Assembly: GCA_902629075.1 (NCBI GenBank)
Contig: CACOPK010000002.1
Span: forward strand, 100,639 to 164,638
Reading direction: 5' to 3'
Source of the DNA: an uncultured Pelagibacteraceae bacterium
GTDB taxonomy: Bacteria > Pseudomonadota > Alphaproteobacteria > Pelagibacterales > Pelagibacteraceae
DNA length: 64,000 bases
A program made the translations under genes and the position numbers. Shown piece by piece: positions 6,391 to 15,039 of this stretch. Numbering within the stretch: the first letter of the stretch is position 1; each line of letters begins with the position of its first letter. The notes below the pieces were generated by a model. It did not search any database and was not told the DNA's origin. It saw only the letters and a list, made by a program, of their open reading frames with translations.

Positions 6391-7344
6391 ATGAATGAAC
6401 TAACTACAGAACTTAAAAACTTGCATGAGGATACATTAAATAATCTCAAGCATTCAAAATCAAAAAATACACTTAGAGCATATAAATCAGATTTTAAACA
6501 TTTTGCATCGTTTTGTAGCAAACACGGATTTAAATCATTGCCGACTGAACCTAAAATAGTATCTCTATATTTGACTTTTTTATCTAAAACATCAAAAATT
6601 AGTACCATAAGACGAAGATTGGTGTCAGTAAGTATGCTACATAAGATTAAGGGTCATTATTTAGATACAAAACATCCTATTATTATTGAAAATTTGCTTG
6701 GAATTAAAAGAACAATAGGTAGTTATCAAAAGGGTAAAAAGCCTATATTAATCAATGATTTAAAGACAATTATTAAAGTTATTTCTGAGGAAAAAATTAA
6801 AGAAATTAACAAGTTAAGGGATATATCATTAATATTAATTGGATTTGGCGGAGGTTTTAGGAGGTCTGAACTAATTTCAATTAATTATGAAGATCTTGAA
6901 TTTGTAACAGAAGGACTAAAAATAAGGCTTAAACGTTCGAAAACAGACCAATATGGAGAAGGAATTATTAAAGGCCTGCCCTATTTCGAAAATGAAATTT
7001 ATTGTCCTGTAAGAAATTTAAAAAAATGGTTAAAAATAACAAATATTAAATCGGGACCAATTTTTAGAAGGTTTATAAAGGGCTCAAAATTATCTGAATA
7101 TAGACTAACTGATCAAACAGTAGTTTTATTAATTAAAAAATATCTACAATTAGCAGGAATAGAAAATTCTAATTATTCAGGTCATAGCCTCAGATCTGGG
7201 TTTGCAACTGCTGCGGCGGACTCTGGAGCTGACGAAAGAAGTATTATGGCAATGACGGGACATAAAACAACTCAAATGGTAAGAAGATATATTAAAGAAG
7301 CAAATATATTTAAAAACAATGCTCTTAATAAAATAAAAATATGA
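6391..7344 (+). CDS. Tyrosine recombinase / integrase
   Basis: A 317-aa site-specific recombinase. Residues about 1-100 form the SAM-like core-binding domain (NTLRAYKSDFKHFASFC; STIRRRLVSVSMLH). The catalytic domain shows Arg157 in GGFRRSEL, a beta-hairpin lysine in KRSKTDQYGEG, His265 and Arg268 in GHSLRSG, His291 in MTGHKTTQM and nucleophile Tyr300. All catalytic residues are present, so the enzyme should be active. It resembles XerC/D-sized mobile-element recombinases rather than large phage integrases. Its stop codon overlaps the start of a glycosyltransferase by four bases. A dif/loxP-like dyad sits immediately upstream. Confidence 0.92.
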   Translation: MNELTTELKNLHEDTLNNLKHSKSKNTLRAYKSDFKHFASFCSKHGFKSLPTEPKIVSLYLTFLSKTSKISTIRRRLVSVSMLHKIKGHYLDTKHPIIIENLLGIKRTIGSYQKGKKPILINDLKTIIKVISEEKIKEINKLRDISLILIGFGGGFRRSELISINYEDLEFVTEGLKIRLKRSKTDQYGEGIIKGLPYFENEIYCPVRNLKKWLKITNIKSGPIFRRFIKGSKLSEYRLTDQTVVLLIKKYLQLAGIENSNYSGHSLRSGFATAAADSGADERSIMAMTGHKTTQMVRRYIKEANIFKNNALNKIKI

Positions 7345-8078
7345 TAAATTTTTGTGTATCAATTACGACTTTGCCATCTCGAATAGATAATATATTTGAA
7401 ACATTAAATTCAATAGAATACCAAACATTAAAACCAAATAAAGTATATTTAAATCTTCCATATAAATTTAAAAGATTCCCTGATTATAAATTTACAGATG
7501 AACAAATATCAAATTTAAATAGATATAATTTAGAAATTTCAAGATGTGAAGATTATGGTCCTGCAACTAAGTTGATGGGATCGATTAATGAAATAAAAAA
7601 TAAATATGATTGTGTAATATTAATAGACGATGATCATATATATCACAAAAAAACATTTGAAATTTTGATTAATAATTTTAAAAAAAAAAAAATTAATTAT
7701 TCATATTATTTAAATAAAATTTTTTATATAAGAAATGGTCAATGTTCAGATGGTTTTTTAATAAACGTAAATTTATTAGATGAAATTGAAAAATTTTATA
7801 ATAAGTACGTTAAAAAGAATTATAATATGTTTTTGGATGACGACTTATGGTTTGCTATATATTTATATTGTGAAAAAAATTCTTATATAAAAAATGTTAT
7901 AAGTGATTTCAGAAACCTAACGGGTGAAAATCTATCCTATACACAAAACTCAAATAAAAATATAGATGCATTAAATCAAAATGAACATAAATCAAAATTA
8001 TTCATTAATAGGAGAAAAATACAAAAAATTGAGTTTATTAAATATAAAATTAAAAGATTCTTATCAATTAATTATTAA
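7341..8078 (+). CDS. GT-A-type glycosyltransferase
   Basis: A 245-aa protein with a GT2-like start (FCVSITTLPSRIDNIFETLN), a segment CEDYGPATKLMG, a metal/nucleotide-sugar DxD-type motif ILIDDDHIY (about residues 93-101), and a later acidic motif MFLDDDLWFAIYLYC. This fits a GT-A-fold glycosyltransferase acting in the cytosol on surface polysaccharide or lipid-linked sugar. Acceptor and sugar are unknown. Translation is coupled to the recombinase through an ATGA overlap, which is unusual. The DNA is even AT-richer and lysine/asparagine-heavier than the core genes. It converges on the next gene with an 11-bp tail overlap. Confidence 0.72.
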   Translation: MINFCVSITTLPSRIDNIFETLNSIEYQTLKPNKVYLNLPYKFKRFPDYKFTDEQISNLNRYNLEISRCEDYGPATKLMGSINEIKNKYDCVILIDDDHIYHKKTFEILINNFKKKKINYSYYLNKIFYIRNGQCSDGFLINVNLLDEIEKFYNKYVKKNYNMFLDDDLWFAIYLYCEKNSYIKNVISDFRNLTGENLSYTQNSNKNIDALNQNEHKSKLFINRRKIQKIEFIKYKIKRFLSINY

Positions 8079-9057
8079 TAATTTTAATTAAATCATCAGC
8101 TACATTTGAATAATTTCTTGAGTTTCTCATGTTAAAAAGGTTTCTTTTAAACTTAAGAAAAAGATTATTGTCATTTAATAAATTAATAGAAAAATTAATA
8201 AATTCATTTTCATTTTTTGCAATAAAACCTGTTTCATTGTGAATAACTCTTTCATAAAGTGATCCATATCCCATTGTAACTATTGGTATACAAAGTTCTC
8301 TAGCCTCTTCAGCCGCTAAACAAAAGACTTCACCTTTATGACCTGGAACAAGCATTAATTTTGATTTTTTTAAATCATCAATAAGCCTTTTTTTATCACC
8401 TTTTTCTCTTAGTATTATATTTTGATTTGACATGTTATTAGTTATATTAAATGGAGGATTGACATAAAGTTTTGCATTATTTACTGATGAATAAATTTTA
8501 TTCCATGCGTTGGTAAGAACTTTTAAATTTCTATCTGATTTAGTAGTAAAAATACAATTATTATCTGGTATAAAATTTATATCTATTTCTTCATTTATAA
8601 AATCATAATCAGGGGCAAGTTTAAGTATTTTTTTTCCAAAAAAAGAAGTCAATAAGTGTCTGTTTTTGTAATGATAATCTCCTTCAAGTATCAATACAGG
8701 TTGATGCTTTAAATAAGATACAAACTGTTTTTTTCTAATAAACTTTTCTAGACTTTGTATGCTATGTGACCATAAGAATTTTTTATCGGATTTGTAGTTT
8801 TTAAATAAATTTATATCAGAAAATGCAATTAATACGTCAGGAATTATATTATCGTCATAATAATCGATATAATTCCATTCTACATTATTAATTACTTGTT
8901 TAAATTTATTTTTATTAAAAACTTTGACCTCAAAATCAATTTTTTTTGCAAGTTCATTTGAAATATTAATAAGTGTTTTTTCAGTACCACCTAACTTACT
9001 ACTATTTATATCGGAGGCGTTAAATGATATTGAATTTTCTAAAAAAAAAATTTTCAT
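8068..9057 (-). CDS. GT4-like glycosyltransferase (GT-B fold)
   Basis: A 329-aa protein with an N-terminal segment NSISFNASDINSSKLGGTEK, where the glycine-rich SSKLGGTEK turn is typical of GT-B enzymes, and a C-terminal nucleotide-sugar-binding part with VPGHKGEVFCLAAEEARELC (a version of the EX7E motif) followed by IPIVTMGYGSLYERVIHNETG. This matches GT4-type glycosyltransferases, most likely transferring a sugar to a surface glycan on the cytosolic face. It is the last gene of a minus-strand run of three glycosyltransferase genes and one GIY-YIG gene. Donor and acceptor are not readable. Confidence 0.75.
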   Translation of the reverse strand: MKIFFLENSISFNASDINSSKLGGTEKTLINISNELAKKIDFEVKVFNKNKFKQVINNVEWNYIDYYDDNIIPDVLIAFSDINLFKNYKSDKKFLWSHSIQSLEKFIRKKQFVSYLKHQPVLILEGDYHYKNRHLLTSFFGKKILKLAPDYDFINEEIDINFIPDNNCIFTTKSDRNLKVLTNAWNKIYSSVNNAKLYVNPPFNITNNMSNQNIILREKGDKKRLIDDLKKSKLMLVPGHKGEVFCLAAEEARELCIPIVTMGYGSLYERVIHNETGFIAKNENEFINFSINLLNDNNLFLKFKRNLFNMRNSRNYSNVADDLIKIINN

Positions 9058-9061
9058 ATCC

Positions 9062-9895
9062 TTAAGAAATTATCATTTTTAATTTACATAATAAAAGATC
9101 TAAATAATAAATAAAACTTTTTGTTGGTTCATTTAAGGGTCCATTATATTCTGTATTTGTTTTTAAATAATGTTTCTTAAAAAACTTAATTGACATGCCC
9201 CATTTTTTTAAAAAAGTTTTCTCTCCCCTATTCTGTACAAAACCTTTTTTTTTTCGGGTTGTTATAGATCCAAAGTGATAAACTTTAAATTTATTTACTC
9301 CTTTAAAAATCCGTACACCTAACTTCCATAATTTCATATTAAAATCAGGATCAGATCCAATACCAGGATTAAATTCTTCACTAAAACCATTAACTTTGTC
9401 CCATAATTCTTTTGAAATTAAATGTGGTGCGAAATGTGATCCTTGTTGGTTTAAACAATTTAAATTTTTATAATTATTTAAAAGTTTGTTTTCATCAAAA
9501 TTTTTGTATGTATCACCACAATCAAAATTTATATGACCATTTTCTTTTTGTATCATTACACCACTAAAGTAAAAATTATTGTGTTTTAATTCTTTTATTT
9601 CATCGTTTATAATTTCATCCCATCCAGGACAAAAATACATGTCATCATGACTATACAAAATATATTTGTAAGTAGTCAATTTAGCGGCTTTGTTTATTGA
9701 AGAACATAATCCGATATTACTATCTGAATGTGTGTATTTAATTTTTTTTTCTTTAATAAAACTTAAAGTTCCATCAGATCCATCATTTACATGTATTATA
9801 ATATCATGACTAAATTTTGAATTTTGAGTAAGACTTCTTAAACACAATTTTAGATAATTAATATTATTATAAGTTGGTATAACAATTGATAGCAT
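9062..9895 (-). CDS. Family 2 glycosyltransferase
   Basis: A 277-aa GT-A enzyme. The N-terminal donor-binding start MLSIVIPTYNNINYLKLCLR and the DxD-type motif YSHDDMYFCPGWDE (about residues 82-95) are classic GT2. The middle segment GFSEEFNPGIGSDPDFNMKLWKLG matches the acceptor-side ED region. It probably adds one sugar to a surface oligosaccharide. It lies one base after the stop of the 709-aa double glycosyltransferase and four bases before the next gene, in one transcription unit. Length is normal for a single GT2 domain without a membrane anchor. Confidence 0.86.
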   Translation of the reverse strand: MLSIVIPTYNNINYLKLCLRSLTQNSKFSHDIIIHVNDGSDGTLSFIKEKKIKYTHSDSNIGLCSSINKAAKLTTYKYILYSHDDMYFCPGWDEIINDEIKELKHNNFYFSGVMIQKENGHINFDCGDTYKNFDENKLLNNYKNLNCLNQQGSHFAPHLISKELWDKVNGFSEEFNPGIGSDPDFNMKLWKLGVRIFKGVNKFKVYHFGSITTRKKKGFVQNRGEKTFLKKWGMSIKFFKKHYLKTNTEYNGPLNEPTKSFIYYLDLLLCKLKMIIS

Positions 9896-9896
9896 T

Positions 9897-12026
9897 TTAT
9901 GATTTATGCCATATATACTTTTTTAAATTGAAATTTTTATCAAATGTCTTATTGATAATAAAATCTGCAACTACAGACGAATTGAAATATTTCATATATT
10001 TATTTTTTCCATTCTTTCCAATTTGTTTTCTTAATTTTTCATCCTTACTAATTTTTTGTATTTTTTCAGCAAGATTATTTAAATTTGAATAAAAAACCAT
10101 TTCTTTATCGCTAAAGAAATCTCTATAAAAAGTTTTATCATCTATTAATGTTACAAGTCCATTTCCTATAATTTGTGTTATTCTATCACTACTATAATAT
10201 TTAATTGGATCGCCCCTACTTAGATTTAGACCCATTTTTGAATTTGAAATAATTTTAAAGTATTGATCTGCCCATATTGGCTGCACTCCATTCATACCAT
10301 AAATATCAAATCTTACGTTATTACACTTATTTATTAATTTATTTATAAAAACTTCTCTATCATCTGTGGCACTACTTTTTAACTTACCCCTGTGAACACC
10401 GTGGCTCAGTGCAAAAAAAACGTCGTTTGAACAGTTATTTTTGTAATTTGACAATGTTTCTATAGAGTTGTCACAAGGATTTGGAATAAAAAAACTGTTT
10501 GTTTTATTCAAAAATTTTAATACATCAGGAGATGTGGTTAGAAAATTACCATCGATTACATCCATTTTATTTAAAATTCTATTTTTATTTTTTTCAAAAT
10601 CAGGTCCATTCACATTTAATGGATCTAAAAACCATTGAGCAATTTTTAAATTAGAATATTCGCTTTTTAAATTATCAATTATGTCAACTGAAACCATATC
10701 GGCATGTCCAAGTACTATAAGATCTGGTTTAAAGTGGTAACATGTTTTAATTAATTTATCATTAAGTGTCTTTGATCCACTTAAATCTCTATAATTTTTA
10801 TTTCTACTTACTATATCTCTGTCGCTAAATTCTAAAACACTATGACCCAATCTAATAAAACCATTATTTAATCGCCTTCCAGTATTAAAAAATAGGCGAC
10901 CATTATGTCTTTCATTAAAGTTTGTAATATGCAAAATTCTCAATTTTTTTTCATTTTTAAATAAAAAAGGTTTTGGATAAGATGGTAAAGATTTACGCAC
11001 AGAATCAATCTGGCTAGATACATATTTATGAGTTAAATAAAAATTTTTATAAGATAATTTCTGTAGATCTTGTCTTTTAACTTTATTCAAAATTAATTTA
11101 TCAATTCTTTCATAAATTTCACTAACAGATAATTTTTTTAATATTATCCCATTCGTTAAAGTTTCAGGTAGGCCTCCTCTATTACTAATAATCACAGCAC
11201 ACCCATTTGCAGATGCCTCCAAACTTGTTCTGCCAAATGGTTCTTCCCATCTAGAGCAAACTACTGCAATACTTGTTAATTTATAAAGATTGATAATTTC
11301 CTTATGATTTATGAAACCTAATTTAATTAATCTATCATGATTAAAATCAATTTTATCTCTTGGTTCGTCGCCAGCAATATAAACTCTCCAATTTTTATAT
11401 TTTTTTAAAATTTTTATTACAGCTTTTCCAAATAAATCGTAACCTTTTGATCTATTAAGTTTACCAACAAATGTAATAATATTTTTTTTGTTTTTTATAT
11501 TAATTTTATTTTTTGAAGCAGATTGATGTATAACAATTAATTTCTCACTATTAATTGCATCAGAGCTCATTTTTTCAAGAAATCTTTTTTTAGACCAATT
11601 ACTATTAAAAATTATACGGTAACAATTTTTTAAAAGAAAAATTCTATCTTTAATAGATGAAGAGCCACTCATTGATAATGGATCGTTATGAAAATATAGA
11701 ATATAATTTCTTTTGTTTAAACCATTTGTTAAAAAATTAAGATAATTAGGACGGTTATGTATTTCAATTAAATCAGATTGATTATTTTTTTCTATAGATA
11801 TAAATTTTTTAACATATTCTTTATTAGAACTAGAAAAAAATTTTTTTGATGCTTCTATATTAACATATTTACTTTTAAATCTTTTTTTATATTCAGTGTA
11901 TCCATAAATTGTTGTTGTATGTTTAAATTTACTTAACTTTATTGTATCATTAATGAATAAAGATACAGCACCAGCATAAGTTGGAGAAAAGTTTTCCTTA
12001 TATGGTAGTAAAATTGAAATTTTCAT
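9897..12026 (-). CDS. Two-domain glycosyltransferase (GT4 plus CgeB-like)
   Basis: A 709-aa protein made of two GT-B modules. Residues 1 to about 340 are a GT4 enzyme: PYKENFSPTYAGAVSLFIND, then FVGKLNRSKGYDLFGKAV, and the EX7E region SRWEEPFGRTSLEASANG. Residues about 355-700 resemble CgeB-like glycosyltransferases: LRILHITNFNERHNGRLFFN, GRRLNNGFIRLGHSVLEFSD, then SRGDPIKYYSSDRITQIIGNG. A fusion like this could add two successive sugars. It overlaps the GIY-YIG gene upstream by four bases. No membrane segments; cytosolic action at the membrane is likely. Confidence 0.8.
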   Translation of the reverse strand: MKISILLPYKENFSPTYAGAVSLFINDTIKLSKFKHTTTIYGYTEYKKRFKSKYVNIEASKKFFSSSNKEYVKKFISIEKNNQSDLIEIHNRPNYLNFLTNGLNKRNYILYFHNDPLSMSGSSSIKDRIFLLKNCYRIIFNSNWSKKRFLEKMSSDAINSEKLIVIHQSASKNKINIKNKKNIITFVGKLNRSKGYDLFGKAVIKILKKYKNWRVYIAGDEPRDKIDFNHDRLIKLGFINHKEIINLYKLTSIAVVCSRWEEPFGRTSLEASANGCAVIISNRGGLPETLTNGIILKKLSVSEIYERIDKLILNKVKRQDLQKLSYKNFYLTHKYVSSQIDSVRKSLPSYPKPFLFKNEKKLRILHITNFNERHNGRLFFNTGRRLNNGFIRLGHSVLEFSDRDIVSRNKNYRDLSGSKTLNDKLIKTCYHFKPDLIVLGHADMVSVDIIDNLKSEYSNLKIAQWFLDPLNVNGPDFEKNKNRILNKMDVIDGNFLTTSPDVLKFLNKTNSFFIPNPCDNSIETLSNYKNNCSNDVFFALSHGVHRGKLKSSATDDREVFINKLINKCNNVRFDIYGMNGVQPIWADQYFKIISNSKMGLNLSRGDPIKYYSSDRITQIIGNGLVTLIDDKTFYRDFFSDKEMVFYSNLNNLAEKIQKISKDEKLRKQIGKNGKNKYMKYFNSSVVADFIINKTFDKNFNLKKYIWHKS

Positions 12027-12277
12027 GTAGTTTTTAATTTAAATTTATTTCGTAATTTGTAATTTTGTTTAAGCTTATATTCATTTTTCATTGCTTCAGT
12101 TTTTGTGTAGTATTTTTCATAATAAACTACCTTCCATTTTTTACCTCTTGTAAACTTTGCTCCCTTGCCTGAATTATGTAATTTAATTCTTTTATTAAGG
12201 TCGTTAGTATAGCCTACATAAGATATTTTTTTGTTGTTTTTAAGATTAGCGACTATTAAATAAACAAAATATGTCAT
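12023..12277 (-). CDS. GIY-YIG nuclease-family protein (UPF0213 type)
   Basis: An 84-aa single-domain protein. The family signature is spread as YFVYLIVANLKNNKKISYVGYTNDLNKRI split by strands (the GIY element is seen as VYL, the YIG element as YVG), then HNSGKGAKFTRGKKWKVVYYEKY and EAMKNEYKLKQ, matching the small GIY-YIG proteins often called UPF0213. Their role is uncertain, probably structure-specific DNA cleavage. The ATG lies just two bases after the encoded CCA end of tRNA-Glu on the same strand, so the mRNA may be released by tRNA 3' processing. It is the first gene of the glycosyltransferase run and overlaps the next gene by 4 bp. Confidence 0.85.
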   Translation of the reverse strand: MTYFVYLIVANLKNNKKISYVGYTNDLNKRIKLHNSGKGAKFTRGKKWKVVYYEKYYTKTEAMKNEYKLKQNYKLRNKFKLKTT

Positions 12278-12279
12278 TT

Positions 12280-12354
12280 TGGCGGTCCCTAGGGGAATCG
12301 AACCCCTCTTTCATGGATGAAAACCATGTGTCCTAACCGATAGACGAAGGGACC
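12280..12354 (-). tRNA. tRNA-Glu (UUC)
   Basis: A 75-nt cloverleaf on the minus strand with acceptor stem GGTCCCT/AGGGACC, encoded CCA, T-arm GGGGTTCGATTCCCC and anticodon loop TTTTCAT giving anticodon UUC. It marks the boundary between the glycosyltransferase island and the recJ-glpX core block. Its 3' end faces the island. I found no direct repeat of its 3' end elsewhere, so there is no evidence that it served as an attachment site. Confidence 0.97.
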
Positions 12355-12399
12355 AGAAAACGTTCTTCTATTGTAAAATAATAATTTAATCAAGATTAA

Positions 12400-14091
12400 T
12401 CAGGTAATTGCGTCTTTAATAATTAAATTAAAATCAGTGTTTTTATTAATAATTTTATTGTTAATTTGAACCAATAAATCAATTTCCTTTTTACTATTAG
12501 TTAGAATATGTCCTAACTTAGTGTCAACAGCATCAAATACAAAACACATACAAAATTTATTAAATTTATTTTTAATCATTAAATGCAGATGCCTTTGGTT
12601 TATAACCTTATATTTAACTATTTTATTTTTCTTAATTAGAAAAATTGGATTGATGTTGTTATTTCCAAATGGTTCTATCAATTGTAATTCTTTTTTAGCA
12701 AAAATTTTAAGACTATCAATATTTTGCTCACTGGTAAAATATTTTACATTTGGAGAGCTTTTAAATTTTTTTAAATAATTATCGTTTAAAAAATTCTCAA
12801 ATACCTTAATTTTATCTTTATTTAAAATACATCCTGCAGCCATAGAGTGACCTCCTCCCTTTAGAATTATTTTATTTTCATATGCTAAATTAAATATTTT
12901 ACCTATGTCAAAGTCATGAACAGATCTTGCTGAACATTTAATAAAACCATTAGATGTAGTAAATATTAAACTTGGTTTATTATATTTGTCTACAAAATTT
13001 GCAGCAATTACTCCTAATAAGCCTTCATTTATATTTTTTTCAAATTTGAAAATAACTTTATTTTTATGGATTTTTATATTTTTATTAATTTTAGTAAAAG
13101 TCTCGAATTGTAAATTTTTTCTTCTTTGATTTAAATTTAAAAGTTTTTCAGAAATTTTATTTATAGTCTCTTTGTTATTCTCTATTAATAGTTTCATTAC
13201 TAAATCTGGATAACCTAATCTGCTAGATGAGTTTAATATAGGACCCAAGATATAACCAATATCACTTGAAGAAATTTTTCTTTTAGGATTAAATATTTTT
13301 TTTAAGTTGAAAAAAATATTAGTATCAAATATATTTAAACCTTCTCTTACAATATCTCTGTTCAGATCTCTTAATGGCATTTGATCACAAATAGTTGCAA
13401 TTGCTGAAAAAAATAAATATTTTCTATTATTAATTTTTTTTTTTACATAATTTAAATTAAAATATTTAATAAAAAAAAATACTAAAACCGTTGCACAAAA
13501 CGAATTAAATTTTTTGCTTTTTAGTTTTTTTTTAGGATTTATGATTATTGTATTACTATAATTTTTAATTTTAAACACATTATGATGATCAATTATTATA
13601 GTTTTTAACCCTTTTTGTTCTAGAAAATTAATTTCATCTGAAGAGTTTGTGCCACAATCTAAAAAAAAAATTAAATCATATTTTTTTTTTTCAACAAGTT
13701 TTTTTAGAATTTTTATGTTTGGTCCATACCCATCAACAAATCTATCAGGAATATAATAATCACATCTTAAATTTAGATTAGTAATAAAATCATAAAGTAA
13801 GTATGAAGATGAATATCCGTCTACATCATAATCACCAAAAATTAGAATTTTTTTATTTTTATTTAAACAATCAAAAAAAATATCACCTGCTTTTTTGAAA
13901 TCTTCGTCATAATAGTTTATATATTGACGTTTATATTTAGTTAATGAATTATGGATTTCTTCTTCCGAATAATTGTATTCTGTAAAAATTTTAGATAATA
14001 AATAAGAAATATTATATTTTTGCTGTTTTTTTTGTATTAATCTATCAGGTACAGACTTAAATTTCCAAGTCTTATCAAAAATAGATTTCAT
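12400..14091 (-). CDS. recJ: Single-stranded-DNA-specific exonuclease RecJ
   Basis: A 563-aa 5'-3' single-strand DNA exonuclease of the DHH phosphoesterase family, used in recombination and mismatch repair. Visible motifs: FGDYDVDGYSSSYLL (motif I, metal-binding Asp), FFLDCGTNSSDEI, the DHH motif IIIDHHN, ICDQMPLRDLNRDIV, and the DHHA1 motif LKGGGHSMAAGC. Length is close to the usual 565-600. The start overlaps the last base of the glpX stop codon, so the two are cotranscribed in the order glpX-recJ, as is common in alphaproteobacteria. Confidence 0.95.
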   Translation of the reverse strand: MKSIFDKTWKFKSVPDRLIQKKQQKYNISYLLSKIFTEYNYSEEEIHNSLTKYKRQYINYYDEDFKKAGDIFFDCLNKNKKILIFGDYDVDGYSSSYLLYDFITNLNLRCDYYIPDRFVDGYGPNIKILKKLVEKKKYDLIFFLDCGTNSSDEINFLEQKGLKTIIIDHHNVFKIKNYSNTIIINPKKKLKSKKFNSFCATVLVFFFIKYFNLNYVKKKINNRKYLFFSAIATICDQMPLRDLNRDIVREGLNIFDTNIFFNLKKIFNPKRKISSSDIGYILGPILNSSSRLGYPDLVMKLLIENNKETINKISEKLLNLNQRRKNLQFETFTKINKNIKIHKNKVIFKFEKNINEGLLGVIAANFVDKYNKPSLIFTTSNGFIKCSARSVHDFDIGKIFNLAYENKIILKGGGHSMAAGCILNKDKIKVFENFLNDNYLKKFKSSPNVKYFTSEQNIDSLKIFAKKELQLIEPFGNNNINPIFLIKKNKIVKYKVINQRHLHLMIKNKFNKFCMCFVFDAVDTKLGHILTNSKKEIDLLVQINNKIINKNTDFNLIIKDAIT

Positions 14092-15035
14092 TAAATGCTA
14101 AATTTTTTTTGTACTTTTTGGACTAAATTTTGGCTTTTATGAGTAACAAGTGTTTCAGTTGTAAATGAATTACCTTTTTTTTGTATACCATTAACTATTT
14201 CACTATGTGTAATGCCTGTGGCACAAAAAATAGAGTCACCTTTGACTATTTCTTTTAAATCATACTTTTTATCAAGATCCTTTATGCCCATTTGTTTTGC
14301 TCTTTGAACATCATCATCGGTTTCAAATATAAATCTTCCTTGAAATCTACAATTCATGGCATCCAAAGCAGAAGCTGCAATAACGCCCTCCGGGCCACCA
14401 CCAATTCCTAAAAAAATATCTATATCGTATTTTTGATCAGAGACAAGTAGGGCTCCGGCAACATCTCCGTCAGTTATTAATTTAATTTTAACTTTCATGT
14501 CTATCAATGATTTAATTATTTCTTCATGTCTTGGTCTGTCTAAAATACAAACAGATATATTTTCAGGTTTTTTATTTTTAAAATCTGATAAATTATAGAT
14601 ATTTTTTTTTATAGAAAAATCTAAATCTACAACATCTTCATCAATGTTCTGTCCAACAGCAATTTTATTCATATATGTTTCCGGAGCTTTAAACAAATTC
14701 CCTTTCTCAGAAATAGTTAAAACTGATATAGCTCCTGGTAAATTTTCAGCAGCAAATTTTGTACCTTCTACAGGATCTACCGCTATATCAATTGACGGAC
14801 CATTTCCATTACCTAACTTTTCACCAATATATAACATTGGCGCTTCATCTAGTTCACCCTCACCTATCACAACTTCTCCATTGATATTCAAATTATTTAA
14901 ATTTTTTCTCATTTCATCTGTGGCAGATTTATCTGCAATTATTTTATCTTTTTTTCCTAAATGAGGATAGCAAGAGATTGCTGCTTTTGATGTTATATCA
15001 ATTAAATTATTCACAAAATATTTTTCTAGAGACAT
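14091..15035 (-). CDS. glpX: Fructose-1,6-bisphosphatase class II
   Basis: A 314-aa metal-dependent phosphatase of the GlpX family that removes the 1-phosphate from fructose-1,6-bisphosphate in gluconeogenesis. Diagnostic stretches: DKSATDEMRKNLNNL near residue 35, VIGEGELDEAPMLYIGE, the metal-binding DVAVDP-like IDIAVDPVEGTKFAAENLPG, and IGGGPEGVIAASALDAMNC. Length is normal. It lies 4 bp downstream of the SbmA-like gene and shares one base with recJ. In many alphaproteobacteria glpX lies directly downstream of hom, which is on the other strand about 9 kb away here. Confidence 0.95.
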   Translation of the reverse strand: MSLEKYFVNNLIDITSKAAISCYPHLGKKDKIIADKSATDEMRKNLNNLNINGEVVIGEGELDEAPMLYIGEKLGNGNGPSIDIAVDPVEGTKFAAENLPGAISVLTISEKGNLFKAPETYMNKIAVGQNIDEDVVDLDFSIKKNIYNLSDFKNKKPENISVCILDRPRHEEIIKSLIDMKVKIKLITDGDVAGALLVSDQKYDIDIFLGIGGGPEGVIAASALDAMNCRFQGRFIFETDDDVQRAKQMGIKDLDKKYDLKEIVKGDSIFCATGITHSEIVNGIQKKGNSFTTETLVTHKSQNLVQKVQKKFSI

Positions 15036-15039
15036 TAAA

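Noticed and set aside
8060..8086. Partial copy of the recombinase-site dyad at the end of the first glycosyltransferase gene
   Set aside because: It shares about 11 AT-rich bases (CAATTAATTAT) with the site but lacks the arms. In DNA this AT-rich such a match is expected by chance.
12280..12354. tRNA-Glu as attachment site of the island
   Set aside because: Its 3' end faces the island, as in many tRNA-integrated elements, but I found no direct repeat of the tRNA 3' end (for example the segment around CCCTAGGG) near 5500-7400 or elsewhere in the island.
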